From Arthrobacter psychrolactophilus (GTDB lineage: Bacteria > Actinomycetota > Actinomycetes > Actinomycetales > Micrococcaceae), in assembly GCF_003219795.1 (NCBI RefSeq), contig NZ_QJVC01000009.1:46519-110518 (forward strand): a DNA stretch of 64,000 nt. Direction: 5' to 3'. Position numbers and translations under genes: made by a program. Under the pieces are notes generated by a model that was not told where the DNA came from, made no database searches, and was given only the letters and a program-made list of their open reading frames with translations. This document shows positions 9,231-18,419 of this stretch, piece by piece; the stretch's first letter is position 1; every line of letters begins with the position of its first letter.

Positions 9231-11375
9231 CTAGGACACCGGGTGGAACGTCTTGCCGTTGACGCGCTGGGAGGCGCCCACGCGGTCCAAGTACGGCGTG
9301 ATGCCGCCCAGGTGCATAGGCCAGCCGGCGCCAAGGATCATGCACAGGTCAATATCCTCGGGTCCGGCGACCACGCCTTCGGCGAGCATGAGCCCGATCT
9401 CCTCGGCCAGGGCGTTCTGCGTCTTGAGTAGCAATTCCTCACCCGTGGAAGGCGTGTTGCCAAAGCTCAGGAGCGCCAGGGTGTCGGCGGGGATGGAGAC
9501 GGAACCGTCGGCTGCGGTCTCCCACAGGGCCTTCTTGCCGCCGTCGATCAGCGCCTGCTGATTGGCGGAGACGTGGAAGCGATCGCCAAAGGCCGTGTGG
9601 AGCGACTCCGTGACGTGCTGCGCCACCGGAATGCCTACCATGGCCAGCAGGGTGAACGGCGTCATCGGCAGGCCCATGGGGCGCAGTGCGTTATCTGCCG
9701 TGTGCGCGTCGGTGCCCTCGTCGAAGGCTTGGGAGACTTCGGCCATGAGGCGCAACAGTACCCGGTTCACCACGAACGCGGCCGCGTCCTTGACCAGCAC
9801 AGCGGTCTTGCGCAGTGCCTTGGCGGTGGCGAAGGCGGTGGCGAGGACGGCGTCGTCGGTCTTGGGGGCGCGCACAATTTCCAGCAGTGGCATGACGGCC
9901 ACAGGGTTGAAGAAGTGGAAGCCCACCAGACGCTCGGGATGCGCCAGGTCCTCCGCCATCGCGGTCACAGAGAGTGAGGAGGTGTTGGTGGCCAGGATGC
10001 ACTCGGGCGAGACGATGGCCTCCACCTCGGCAAAGACCGCCTTCTTGACGTTGAGTTCCTCAAACACGGCCTCGATCACGAAGTCGGCGTCCGCAAAGAC
10101 CTCCTTGGAGACCGAGCCCGTCACGAGCGCCTTGGTGCGGTTCGCGGCGTCCTGGCTGATCCGGCCCTTGGCCCGCAGCTTGTCCACCTCGCCGTGGACG
10201 TAGGAAACACCCTTCTCCACACGCGCCGCATCGATGTCCGTCATGACCACGGGTACCTTGAGCTGCTTGGCGAAGAGCAGCGCAAACTGCCCTGCCATGA
10301 GGCCGGCACCCACCACACCCACCTTCGTGACGGGGCGTGCGAGCTTCGGATCCGGGGCACCGGCCGGGCGCTTGGCCCGCTTCTGCACCAGGTCCAGGAA
10401 CGCATACACGGTGTCCTTGAACTGTGGGGTCCCCATGAGCTCGGCCAGTGCCGCATCCTCGGCCGCGAACGACTCCGCCTTCGTGAAGTGCTTGCCCTTT
10501 TCGAGCAGCTCGATGACCTTGGCTGGAGCGGGGGCCGCGTTGGAGGTCTTGGCCTCGACAAACGCCTTGGCACGCACGACGGCGGCATCCCACGCTGCGC
10601 TGTTGTCCTCGCTCAGGGGTTCACTCACCTCGTTGGGTCGGCTCACGTTTTCGGCGCCAGCGAGCACGCGGGCCGCCCAGTTGAGAGACTGCTCCAGGAA
10701 ATCGGCGGGCTCGAAGAGCGCATCTGCGATGCCCAGCTTGTAGGCTGCCGGGCCGCTGAGGGTGCGGTTATTGCTCAAGGCGTTCTCGATCATGACCGTC
10801 ACGGCGTTGGAGGGGCCAATGAGGCGCGGCAGCAGGTAGACACCGCCCCAGCCGGGGACGAGGCCGAGGAAGGCCTCGGGCAGCGCCAGCGCGCCGGCTC
10901 CCGTGGAGACCGTGCGGTAGTTGGCGTTGAGCGCAATCTCGAGCCCGCCGCCCAGAGCCAGGCCGTTGATGAAGACAAAGCTGGGAACGCCCAGATCGTT
11001 CAGGGTGGAGTAGACGTCGTGGCCGAGCTGGGCCATGAGCAAACCGGACTCGCGATCCTTCAGGCTCTTGACGGCCGAAAGATCCGCACCGGCAACCAGG
11101 AAGAATGGCTTGCCCGTCACGCCCACGCCCACGATCTCGCCGCGGGCGGCACGCTCACGCTGCGCCTCCAGCACGGTACCAAGTTCCACGAGGGTGTTGG
11201 GGCCCAGCGTGGTGGGGCGGCGGTGGTCCAGGCCATTATCTAGCGTGATGAGCGCAAAGGTGCCAGCGCTGGGCGCACCATCCACCCGGGGCAGTGCAAT
11301 ATCCTGCACGTACGAGTGCGTCACCACTTCGTCGGGGAACAGGGCGGTGAGTTTGCTAAAGTCCTGGGCGCTCAT
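9231..11375 (-). CDS. fadB: Multifunctional fatty acid oxidation protein (enoyl-CoA hydratase/3-hydroxyacyl-CoA dehydrogenase)
   Basis: Carries two successive steps of beta-oxidation: hydration of enoyl-CoA and NAD-dependent oxidation of 3-hydroxyacyl-CoA. Of 714 residues, the first ~200 form a crotonase domain (FFLVAGADLSAV and GLALGGGLEIAL for the oxyanion hole, EAFLGLVPGWGG). From about residue 350 comes the dehydrogenase Rossmann motif VGVVGAGLMAG, with GFHFFNPVAVMPLLEIV and a C-terminal dehydrogenase repeat. ATG 11375 was chosen because it overlaps the thiolase stop (ATGA) with GGGAG upstream; the longer open frame runs into thiolase coding sequence. It forms an operon with fadA. Confidence 0.95.
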   Translation of the reverse strand: MSAQDFSKLTALFPDEVVTHSYVQDIALPRVDGAPSAGTFALITLDNGLDHRRPTTLGPNTLVELGTVLEAQRERAARGEIVGVGVTGKPFFLVAGADLSAVKSLKDRESGLLMAQLGHDVYSTLNDLGVPSFVFINGLALGGGLEIALNANYRTVSTGAGALALPEAFLGLVPGWGGVYLLPRLIGPSNAVTVMIENALSNNRTLSGPAAYKLGIADALFEPADFLEQSLNWAARVLAGAENVSRPNEVSEPLSEDNSAAWDAAVVRAKAFVEAKTSNAAPAPAKVIELLEKGKHFTKAESFAAEDAALAELMGTPQFKDTVYAFLDLVQKRAKRPAGAPDPKLARPVTKVGVVGAGLMAGQFALLFAKQLKVPVVMTDIDAARVEKGVSYVHGEVDKLRAKGRISQDAANRTKALVTGSVSKEVFADADFVIEAVFEELNVKKAVFAEVEAIVSPECILATNTSSLSVTAMAEDLAHPERLVGFHFFNPVAVMPLLEIVRAPKTDDAVLATAFATAKALRKTAVLVKDAAAFVVNRVLLRLMAEVSQAFDEGTDAHTADNALRPMGLPMTPFTLLAMVGIPVAQHVTESLHTAFGDRFHVSANQQALIDGGKKALWETAADGSVSIPADTLALLSFGNTPSTGEELLLKTQNALAEEIGLMLAEGVVAGPEDIDLCMILGAGWPMHLGGITPYLDRVGASQRVNGKTFHPVS

Positions 11376-12610
11376 GCTGCGCTCCCTTCGGTGGTTGCGG
11401 TAGCCGTTGAAGCGGTGAAGTGGGGGTTTTCCCAGATGACGGTGGCGCCCATGCCGAGGCCAATGCACATGGTGGTGATGCCGTACTGCACGGAGTGATC
11501 TTCCTCGAACTGGCGGGCCAGCTGCGTCATGAGGCGCACGCCTGAGGAAGCCAGGGGATGTCCGACGGCGATGGCCCCACCATAGCGGTTGACGCGGGGG
11601 TCGGTGTCGGCGATGCCGAAGTGGTCAAGGAAGGACAAGACCTGCACGGCAAACGCCTCGTTGATTTCAAAGAGGCCAATGTCTTCGATCGTGAGTCCGG
11701 CCAGGCGCAGCGCCTTTTCCGTGGCCGGTACGGGGCCGATGCCCATGACCTCGGGGGCTACACCGGCAAAGGCGTAGCTGACCAAGCGCATCTTGACGGG
11801 TAAACCCAACTCGGCGGCAGCGTCGGAAGAAGCCAAAAGTGCCGCCGTCGCGCCGTCGTTCAATCCAGCCGCATTACCGGCACTCACCCGGCCGTGGGCG
11901 CGGAAGGGGGTGCGCAGGGCCGCGAGGTCTTCCATGGTGGTGCCGGGACGGGGCGGCTCATCGACGGAGTTGAGTGTCCAGCCAGCGCCGGGCTTCAGGG
12001 TTGCGACGGGAACCAGATCGGCCTGAATCTGATCCTTGGCGTAGGCGGCGGCCAACTTATTCTGGCTGGCCACGGCGTAGGCGTCCGTGCGGTCCTTCGT
12101 GATGGCGGGGAAGCGATCGTGGAGGTTCTCGGCGGTGTTGCCCATGTTCAGGGCGGCAGGATCCACAATGCGCTCGGACATGAAGCGCGGGTTCGGGTCG
12201 GAGCCGGCTCCCATGGGGTGGTGTCCCATGTGCTCCACGCCTCCTGCGATCACGACGTCGTACGCGCCAACGCCGATACCCGACGCCGTGGTGGTGACCG
12301 CCGTCATGGCCCCGGCACACATGCGGTCAATCGCGAAGCCGGGAACCGACTGGGGGAGTCCGGCCAGGAGCGCTGCGGTGCGTCCGATCGTCAGGCCCTG
12401 ATCGCCGGTCTGCGTGGTTGCCGCAATGGCGACCTCGTCGATGCGCTCCGCGGGCAGGGAGGGGTTTCGGCGCATGAGTTCGCGGATGCATTTGACCACG
12501 AGGTCATCGGCGCGGGTATTGGCATAGATGCCTTTTTCCCCGGCGCGGCCAAAGGGGGTACGAATGCCGTCTACGAAGACAACATCTCTGATTTGCCGAT
12601 TCTGGCGCAT
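11372..12610 (-). CDS. fadA: Acetyl-CoA C-acyltransferase (3-ketoacyl-CoA thiolase)
   Basis: Catalyses the thiolytic last step of beta-oxidation, the partner of the downstream FadB-like protein. The 412-residue product has the thiolase nucleophile Cys98 in the variant motif DRMCAGAMTA, GGVEHMGHHPMG, NEAFAVQVL, GGAIAVGHPLASSG with the catalytic histidine, and the second cysteine in CIGLGMGA. ATG 12610 is preferred to the in-frame ATG at 12634 because a GAGGAG ribosome site lies just upstream of it. A degradative thiolase is favoured over a biosynthetic one because of the fadB overlap. Confidence 0.94.
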   Translation of the reverse strand: MRQNRQIRDVVFVDGIRTPFGRAGEKGIYANTRADDLVVKCIRELMRRNPSLPAERIDEVAIAATTQTGDQGLTIGRTAALLAGLPQSVPGFAIDRMCAGAMTAVTTTASGIGVGAYDVVIAGGVEHMGHHPMGAGSDPNPRFMSERIVDPAALNMGNTAENLHDRFPAITKDRTDAYAVASQNKLAAAYAKDQIQADLVPVATLKPGAGWTLNSVDEPPRPGTTMEDLAALRTPFRAHGRVSAGNAAGLNDGATAALLASSDAAAELGLPVKMRLVSYAFAGVAPEVMGIGPVPATEKALRLAGLTIEDIGLFEINEAFAVQVLSFLDHFGIADTDPRVNRYGGAIAVGHPLASSGVRLMTQLARQFEEDHSVQYGITTMCIGLGMGATVIWENPHFTASTATATTEGSAA

Positions 12611-12713
12611 GCCTTGCTCCTCGAGTGCAAACAACGGGTATCGATCAGCCCAAAGACCTTGGGGACCACTGTGTCACACATCATGTTACTTGCGAGTAAC
12701 TTATAGGTCAAAA

Positions 12714-12826
12714 CCCCCACCGACGCTGCATCACTTTATGGGCATTAAAGCCAAACGCTGCATCAGTTCACGGGAAATGATGCAGCGTTTGGGAAAAACC
12801 GCCGGAAAGTGGTGCGGCGTTGGGGG
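12714..12826. repeat. Long composite palindrome between fadA and rnd
   Basis: The innermost arms AAACGCTGCATCA (12753-12765) and its exact complement (12778-12790) surround a 12-nt loop. Outside them the similarity continues imperfectly on both sides for about 45 nt (ACGCTGCATCACTTT on the left, complement of ACGCCGCACCACTTT on the right). Each arm therefore also contains two copies of an ACGCtGCAtCA unit. It lies after the rnd stop and before the fadA start, both on the minus strand; no gene fits here. Confidence 0.75.
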
Positions 12827-12843
12827 AGGTGGCGGAGGGCAGG

Positions 12844-14277
12844 CTAGACGGCTTGTTTGCTGCCCTTGGCCTCACGCGGCTCCAGCGGGGCTGGATGCAG
12901 GAGCGCCTCCGTCAGTAGGCCCGCACAGAGCTCCAGCTGCCAGGCTCTGGCGCCCAGTTCGCGCAACTGTTCCGTGACGCTCTCCAGGGTGATGATGGCC
13001 GGCGGGCGCCAGCACAGGCGGCGCAGGAAGTCCGGGGTGAGTATGTTCTCCGCCGGAATGTTCAGCGATTCGGACAGCTCGGCCAGGCTGGCGCGGGCCG
13101 TTGCCAAGCGTGCCGCGGCTTCAATGTCGCGCTCAAGCCACAGACGCGGCGCCGGAGGCGTGTTGCTGGAGACCTGCAGGGCAGGCAGATCGTCACTGTT
13201 CCTGGCCGTTTGAATCGCGTGCAGCCACTTGGGGGCGTCGCGCTTGGCGGCGCGCCCATGGAAGCCCGACAGGGCCAGCAACGCAGGAACCGTGGTGGGC
13301 ATGCCCTTGGCTGCTGCGATGATGGCCGAATCCGGAATTAGGCGGGACGGGGCGATGTCGCGGTGCTCGGCGAGTTTCTCGCGGGTGTTCCAGAGTTCCC
13401 GAACGGCACCGAGCTGGACGCGTTTGCGCAGCGTATGCGAGCCCGAGGTACGGCGCCACGGATCAACGCGCGGCGCGGGGACGCCAGCATCGATCAGGTG
13501 CTGGAACTCTTGGGCCGCAAAGTCGAGCTTGCCGTCTTTCTCCAGAAGTGCCTGCAGCTCCTCCTGGAGATCCACCAGGACCTCAACATCGAGTGCCGCA
13601 TAGCGCAGCCACGGCTCCGGCAGGGGGCGGGTGGACCAGTCGGCGGCCGAATGTTCCTTGGCCAGGTGGAAGCCCAATAGGGATTCCACGACGGCTCCGA
13701 GCCCGACGCGCGGCAATCCCGCCAGTCGGGCGGCGAGCTCTGTGTCAAAGAGTTTGTCCGGCCACATGCCAACTCCGGCCAGGCAGGGGAGATCCTGGCT
13801 GGCGGCGTGCAGGATCCACTCGACGCCGCGCAAAGCGTCATCGATGATCTTCAGGTCGTCAAAGGCTTCGGGGTCGATGAGCCACGTGCCAGCACCTTCG
13901 CGTCGGATCTGCACCAGCATGGCGCGCTGACCGTAACGGAAGCCCGAGGCGCGTTCGGTGTCGACGGCGGCAGGGCCGGTGCCAGCGGCCAGGGCGGCGG
14001 CGCAGCGCTTGAGCGCGGGTTCGCTGTCGACCACGAGAGGGATACCGTCGCGCGGGGTGTTGAGTTCCACAAGGTCGGGCAGTTCCCCCAGTTCTACGCG
14101 GACCCCGTCAATGACAACACTGGTCAGGGGTGAGGCGGCCACTTCGGAGCTGGTCGCACCGGACGTCTCGGAGCTTGCCGCCTCGGTGCCAGATGGCGCG
14201 CTGGCCTCATGGCGTTGACGCGTGGTAGACAATTTGGTCCTAGCACGGCTATGCGTGCTTGATTCTGGGTTGGTCAT
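12844..14277 (-). CDS. rnd: Ribonuclease D family 3'-5' exonuclease with HRDC domain
   Basis: A DEDDy 3'-5' exonuclease, likely active in tRNA or other RNA 3'-end processing. The 477 residues start with a low-complexity Ser/Ala-rich tail of about 50 residues. The exonuclease domain has AVDTERA (Exo I Asp and Glu), LHAASQDLPCL (Exo II Asp), and YAALDVEVLVDL (Exo III Tyr and Asp). An HRDC-like helical nucleic-acid-binding region follows (AHR-type LIPDSAIIAAAKGMPTTVPAL). The start follows AAGGGC by a few bases. It lies 35 bp after the DUF3000 gene on the same strand, an arrangement seen in related actinobacteria. Confidence 0.92.
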   Translation of the reverse strand: MTNPESSTHSRARTKLSTTRQRHEASAPSGTEAASSETSGATSSEVAASPLTSVVIDGVRVELGELPDLVELNTPRDGIPLVVDSEPALKRCAAALAAGTGPAAVDTERASGFRYGQRAMLVQIRREGAGTWLIDPEAFDDLKIIDDALRGVEWILHAASQDLPCLAGVGMWPDKLFDTELAARLAGLPRVGLGAVVESLLGFHLAKEHSAADWSTRPLPEPWLRYAALDVEVLVDLQEELQALLEKDGKLDFAAQEFQHLIDAGVPAPRVDPWRRTSGSHTLRKRVQLGAVRELWNTREKLAEHRDIAPSRLIPDSAIIAAAKGMPTTVPALLALSGFHGRAAKRDAPKWLHAIQTARNSDDLPALQVSSNTPPAPRLWLERDIEAAARLATARASLAELSESLNIPAENILTPDFLRRLCWRPPAIITLESVTEQLRELGARAWQLELCAGLLTEALLHPAPLEPREAKGSKQAV

Positions 14278-14312
14278 GATGCCCTTAGTCTACCGAATGG
14301 CCAAGATGCGCC

Positions 14313-14891
14313 CTAGCGACCGGTGTCGTGGCGTCGTCGGGGAAGGGGAGTCACGCCGTCGGACGCTGGTGGGAGGCCGGCAAACGTACACACAATATTG
14401 GCCCAGGCCTCTAAATGCGCATCGACCGAGGCGTCCGCGGGCGTCCAGGAGGCGCGCAATTCGATGTCCACCGTATCAGGGCGGGTAGCAAGAGCCCCGT
14501 AACTCTCGGAGAGAATCCGGGTGGCCGTCCCTCCGGAATTAGTGTAGCGAGCTCCCTGAGCCTCCAACGCCTCAACGAAGAGCGCCCACACCACATTGCC
14601 CAGCAGCGAGTCGTTGCCGATATCGTCCTCGAGCTGGGCCCGAATATAGCTCACGATGCGAAACTTGCCGCCCCAGAGCGCGGAGCCATGGGGATCGTGC
14701 AACAGGATAAAGCGGCCCGTGGCGAGTTCTTCACCGTCGACGGTCACCTCGGCGCCCAGGGCCACGCCATAGGGGGCAAGCTGGGCGGGTGCGGGCACCT
14801 CGGAGAGATTGAGCTCGCTTCGGGTGTGGGCGGAGCGCAGCGCGGCCAGGGCGCTTCGGAAGTCAGCCGGTAGCTGAGAGGGGTAGCTCAC
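14313..14891 (-). CDS. DUF3000 family protein
   Basis: A 192-residue actinobacterial protein of the DUF3000 family, recognised by ELNLSEVPAPAQLAPYGVALGAEV, GRFILLHDPHG, WGGKFRIVSYIRAQLE and the late GTATRILSESYG. No catalytic motif or membrane segment is visible. Function unknown. It is the first gene of an apparent two-gene unit with rnd; the co-location hints at RNA metabolism, but this is only inference. Confidence 0.88.
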   Translation of the reverse strand: MSYPSQLPADFRSALAALRSAHTRSELNLSEVPAPAQLAPYGVALGAEVTVDGEELATGRFILLHDPHGSALWGGKFRIVSYIRAQLEDDIGNDSLLGNVVWALFVEALEAQGARYTNSGGTATRILSESYGALATRPDTVDIELRASWTPADASVDAHLEAWANIVCTFAGLPPASDGVTPLPRRRHDTGR

Positions 14892-15010
14892 ATTGGCAGA
14901 TTATGACGCTCCGGCACGGATTCGCGGCAGGCGCGCCGCAATTATCGGTGCCAGGCACTACGGCAGGCATGACAGTCGATCCCCGAGCAGGGATCCGCTA
15001 AAGGCACAAA

Positions 15011-15038
15011 GGACCCCAACCTCGGTGAGGTGGGGCCC
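15011..15038 (-). terminator. Terminator after the threonine aldolase gene
   Basis: A short GC-rich stem (CCCCAACCTC with GAGGTGGGG, one bulged A, flanking G:C pairs) with a 3-nt loop, read on the minus strand into TCCTTTGTG. It lies just after the aldolase stop. Confidence 0.65.
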
Positions 15039-15045
15039 ATGTGGA

Positions 15046-16113
15046 CTAGCTCAGTTCGGCCTGCAGCGCCGCGACAAACGCCTCAACATCGGCCTCCGAG
15101 GTGTCAAAGGAGCACATCCAGCGCACCTCGCGGGCGGCCTCGTCCCAGTCGTAGAAACGGAACTTTTCCCGCAAACGCTCGGCCACACCCTCGGGCAGGA
15201 TGGCAAAGACGCCGTTGGACTCGGTGGCCTGGGTGCACTGCACCTGTGGCAAAAGTTCGACGGCGGCACGCAACTTCGCTGCCATGGCGTTTGCGTGCCC
15301 GGCCGACTTCAGCCACAGATCATCACTGAGCAGCGCCAGAAGCTGGGCGGAGATGAAACGCATCTTCGAAGAAAGCTGCATATTGAGCTTGCGCAGGTAA
15401 ATGAGCCCGTCGGCGGCCTCGGGGTTCAGGGCCACGATGGCCTCGCCAAAGATGATGCCGTTCTTCGTGCCGCCGAAGGACAGCACATCCACGCCGGCAT
15501 CGGAGGTGAACTCACGCACGGGCACACCCAGGTGGGCGGCGGCATTGGCCAGGCGGGCGCCGTCCATGTGGACCTTCATGCCGAGGGAATGGGCGTGATC
15601 ACAGATGGCCCGCACCTCTTCCGGCGTGTAACAGGTGCCCAACTCGGTGGTCTGGGTGATGGACACGGCCAGCGGCTGGGCGCGGTGCTCATCGCCAAAA
15701 CCCCAGGCTTCCTTGTCGATCAGTTCGGGCGTGAGCTTGCCGTTGACGGTGGGAACCGAGAGCAGCTTCATGCCTCCCACCCGCTCCGGGGCCCCGTTTT
15801 CGTCCATGTTGATGTGGGCGGTCGCGGCACACACTACGGCACCCCAACGCGGCAGGAGCGACTGCAACGCCACCACATTCGCCCCTGTGCCATTGAAGAC
15901 CGGGAATACGTCAACGTCCTTGCCGAACAGCGCGCTCATTTCCTCGCGCAGCCGCGCCGTGTACACATCTTCGCCGTAGGCCACCTGATGGCCGCCATTG
16001 GCCGAGGTGAGGGCTGCGAGCACCTCGGGGTGAACGCCTGAATAGTTATCCGAGGCAAAGCTGATGACGCTTGCGTCGTGAAGTTGGGTGGATTCGGTGC
16101 TGCCAATGCTCAC
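15046..16113 (-). CDS. Low-specificity L-threonine aldolase (PLP-dependent)
   Basis: A fold-type I PLP enzyme of the threonine aldolase/beta-eliminating lyase family, 355 residues, that cleaves L-threonine or allo-threonine into glycine and acetaldehyde. Visible elements are FASDNYSGVHPEV at the start, FNGTGANVVAL for phosphate binding, the His100 region (ATAHINMDENGAPE) stacking on the cofactor, HMDGARLANA with the PLP-binding aspartate, and the Schiff-base Lys217 in LSFGGTKNG. It is soluble, seems to be a single gene, and ends in its own terminator. Other PLP lyase activities cannot be excluded. Confidence 0.9.
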   Translation of the reverse strand: MSIGSTESTQLHDASVISFASDNYSGVHPEVLAALTSANGGHQVAYGEDVYTARLREEMSALFGKDVDVFPVFNGTGANVVALQSLLPRWGAVVCAATAHINMDENGAPERVGGMKLLSVPTVNGKLTPELIDKEAWGFGDEHRAQPLAVSITQTTELGTCYTPEEVRAICDHAHSLGMKVHMDGARLANAAAHLGVPVREFTSDAGVDVLSFGGTKNGIIFGEAIVALNPEAADGLIYLRKLNMQLSSKMRFISAQLLALLSDDLWLKSAGHANAMAAKLRAAVELLPQVQCTQATESNGVFAILPEGVAERLREKFRFYDWDEAAREVRWMCSFDTSEADVEAFVAALQAELS

Positions 16114-16158
16114 AATGTGCCTTTGATGGTTGAATCGTCAATCGGGTCAAACTACTTA

Positions 16159-16884
16159 CTACAGAATAATGCGGGAACCGTTGAGGCCGGGTGTCCCAAA
16201 CAAGCCACTCACGGCCTGTGCCAGCGTGGCCACGTCGGTAAAGCCCGGGAAGGTCCGTTCCGGGGAGCGGGCACGCATCGTGTCGTCCACGAGTGCCTTC
16301 ACGACAAGGACGACGGCGGCACTCGCCTCCGCGGCCTCCGCCCCCTCGCGCTGGGCTGCTTCTTGCGCAAAACCCTGGGCCACGGATTGGACCCATGTCT
16401 CGGCGGCTGCCTTGATGCTGGCGTAGTTGGCATTGCTCGCCGTCGGCGCCGTGACCGAGGTGGAGGAGACAATGGCCAGCCGGCCGCACGGGGAAGCGAG
16501 CAAATCCTGGTAGAAGGCGCGGCTCGTATTGCGCAGCGTGGTCAGCACCGAGGCGTGCAGGAAATCCCAGTCAGCATCGTTTTGGCTCGGGATATCTCCT
16601 CCGCCGCGCCAGCCACCCACCAGGTGGATGAGGCCATCCACCGGGCCATACTCTGCGTGAATCGCCTCCGTGAGTGCCGTGACGGCAGCCGCGTCCGTGA
16701 GGTCGCACACGAGGGGGACGGCACCGCCGGTGAGCTCTGCCGCCGCCCCGATGCGTCCGGCGTCGGACCCTACCGTGAGGACTCGCATACCGGCGCTGAC
16801 AAGCGAGGTGGCCGTGGCGATGCCGGCGGCGCTGCTGCCGCCGGCAATCACCACGAGGGGCACGTGTGTGGAGGCTGTTGTCAT
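16159..16884 (-). CDS. Short-chain dehydrogenase/reductase
   Basis: A Rossmann-fold SDR of about 241 residues. The cofactor motif is slightly unusual (AGGSSAAGIA in place of TGxxxGIG), followed by CDLTDAAAV, HLVGGW in place of NNAG, the catalytic serine region IVSSTSV, and NYASIKAAAETW with Tyr and Lys in YxxxK form. The enzyme is therefore likely active, but its substrate is unknown. Two starts are possible: GTG 16902, directly after the upstream stop, or ATG 16884; I use ATG because the N-terminal strand begins soon after it. It is cotranscribed with the upstream DUF6421-like gene. Confidence 0.82.
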   Translation of the reverse strand: MTTASTHVPLVVIAGGSSAAGIATATSLVSAGMRVLTVGSDAGRIGAAAELTGGAVPLVCDLTDAAAVTALTEAIHAEYGPVDGLIHLVGGWRGGGDIPSQNDADWDFLHASVLTTLRNTSRAFYQDLLASPCGRLAIVSSTSVTAPTASNANYASIKAAAETWVQSVAQGFAQEAAQREGAEAAEASAAVVLVVKALVDDTMRARSPERTFPGFTDVATLAQAVSGLFGTPGLNGSRIIL

Positions 16885-16902
16885 GGTGCCTACAGTACTC
16901 AC

Positions 16903-18288
16903 TTAAGCCGCGGTGGTGCCGGTGATGCCGGCTGTGGAGTCGATAACGGTGCGCATCTTCTTCTCGAGGGCTTCGAAGAACATGGAGAGCGGGAATTCGT
17001 CGTCCATGACCTGGTCGGTGATCTCGCGCAGGGGTGCCGTGAGCGGCAGCGCCTCGGGACCCTTGGCCCACGTCGAGGCGGGGTTCGGGGTTACGGTGGC
17101 CGAGACGAGCTCGTAGGCGGCGAGCCAGTGCGCCAGCTTGGGGCGGTCGATCGAGCGCCAGTACAGCTCCTCGATCTGCGCTCCCAGGGCGATGACGACG
17201 TCGGGCACCTGGTCCCAGTCAATCGTCAGCTTGGTGTCAGTCCAGTGCAGGACGTGGTGCTGGTGCAGCCAGGCAAAGAGCAGCTGCCCGCCGAGGCCGT
17301 CGTAGTTGCGCACCCGCGGGCCCGTGATGGCGAAGCGGAAGATCCGGTCGAAGATGACCGCGTACTGGACCAGCTTGGCCTGCTTGCGCGCCTCGGGGGA
17401 GGCCTTCTCATCATGTTCGACGGCGACCGATTCACGGTAAGCAGTCAGATCGCAGCGCAGTTCCTCGAGCGAATACAGGAAGAACGGCATGCGCTGCTTG
17501 ATCATGAACGGGTCAAAGGGCAGATCGCCGCGCATGTGGGTGCGGTCGTGGATCAAATCCCACATGACAAAGGTTTCCGTGGTGAGGGCCTGGTTGTCGA
17601 GCATTTCCAGGGCGTCGGCCGGCAGTTCGAGGCGCGTGACGGCCATGGCTTCGCGCAGCACGCGACGGAAGCGGGCGGCCTCGCGATCCTGGAAGATGGC
17701 GCCCCACGTGAAGGTGGGCGTTTCGCGCACGGAGACGCTTTCCGGGAACAGCACGGCGGAGTTGGTGTCGTAGCCGGCCGTGAAGTCGATGAAGCGCAAC
17801 GGGACGAAGAGCTTGTTGGAGTAGTCTCCGGCTTCCAGCTCACCGATGAACTCGGGCCAGATGACATCGACCAGGACGGCTTCAACGTGGCGTGAGGTGG
17901 AGCCGTTCTGGGTGTACATGGGGAAGACTACGAGGTGGCCCAGGCCGTTGATCCGTTGGTCCTGCGGGTTGAAGGCCATGAGCGAATCAAGGAAGTCGGG
18001 AATACCCAATCCGGCATCGACCCAGCGCGTGAAATCACGCACGAGCAGTTCCAGGTAGCGCCCGTCATGCGGGAAGTACGGGGCCAGCTCCGTCACGGAG
18101 GCCTTGATGACCTCGATCTGGGCTGCTGCGTGTGCGTGATCGCTGGCCTCAGCCACGGAGCCGTCCTTGGCCTGGACGGCGGCCAGCTCCGTAGCTGCCT
18201 GCTTGAGGGAGCACCACGCGGGGTGCTGTGCCAGTGAGCTGTAGTCGAAGTCATGATGGAGAACTGTGTCTTCAAGTGTGTCGTTCAT
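16903..18288 (-). CDS. Conserved actinobacterial protein, DUF6421-like
   Basis: A 461-residue soluble protein without a signal peptide. It has several His/Asp-rich segments that could bind metal (WDLIHDRTHMRGDLPFD, AWLHQHHVLHWTDTKL, VFPMYTQNGSTSRHVEAV). The overall sequence agrees with what I recall of DUF6421, a family of unknown function found in actinobacteria; the assignment is from memory. ATG 18288 was chosen because the 31 upstream residues are basic and atypical and GACGGGA lies just before the ATG. Its stop abuts the SDR gene, suggesting a common transcript. Confidence 0.75.
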   Translation of the reverse strand: MNDTLEDTVLHHDFDYSSLAQHPAWCSLKQAATELAAVQAKDGSVAEASDHAHAAAQIEVIKASVTELAPYFPHDGRYLELLVRDFTRWVDAGLGIPDFLDSLMAFNPQDQRINGLGHLVVFPMYTQNGSTSRHVEAVLVDVIWPEFIGELEAGDYSNKLFVPLRFIDFTAGYDTNSAVLFPESVSVRETPTFTWGAIFQDREAARFRRVLREAMAVTRLELPADALEMLDNQALTTETFVMWDLIHDRTHMRGDLPFDPFMIKQRMPFFLYSLEELRCDLTAYRESVAVEHDEKASPEARKQAKLVQYAVIFDRIFRFAITGPRVRNYDGLGGQLLFAWLHQHHVLHWTDTKLTIDWDQVPDVVIALGAQIEELYWRSIDRPKLAHWLAAYELVSATVTPNPASTWAKGPEALPLTAPLREITDQVMDDEFPLSMFFEALEKKMRTVIDSTAGITGTTAA

Positions 18289-18419
18289 AGCGTCCCGTCC
18301 TTGTCGCGTGGCGGACACCCTAAGCTGGCGCCCGTATCGATTTTTTCGAGCGTAGCAAAGGAACAGGAAAACTAATCTCAAATACCGCTGAGCATAAGAG
18401 ACTGTAATGCTAGGGGGCT

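Noticed and set aside
16078-17895. 605-residue plus-strand open frame
   Set aside because: Antisense to the SDR and DUF6421-like genes; composition (Gly/Arg/His-rich) is that of a GC-rich shadow frame and no ribosome site precedes it.
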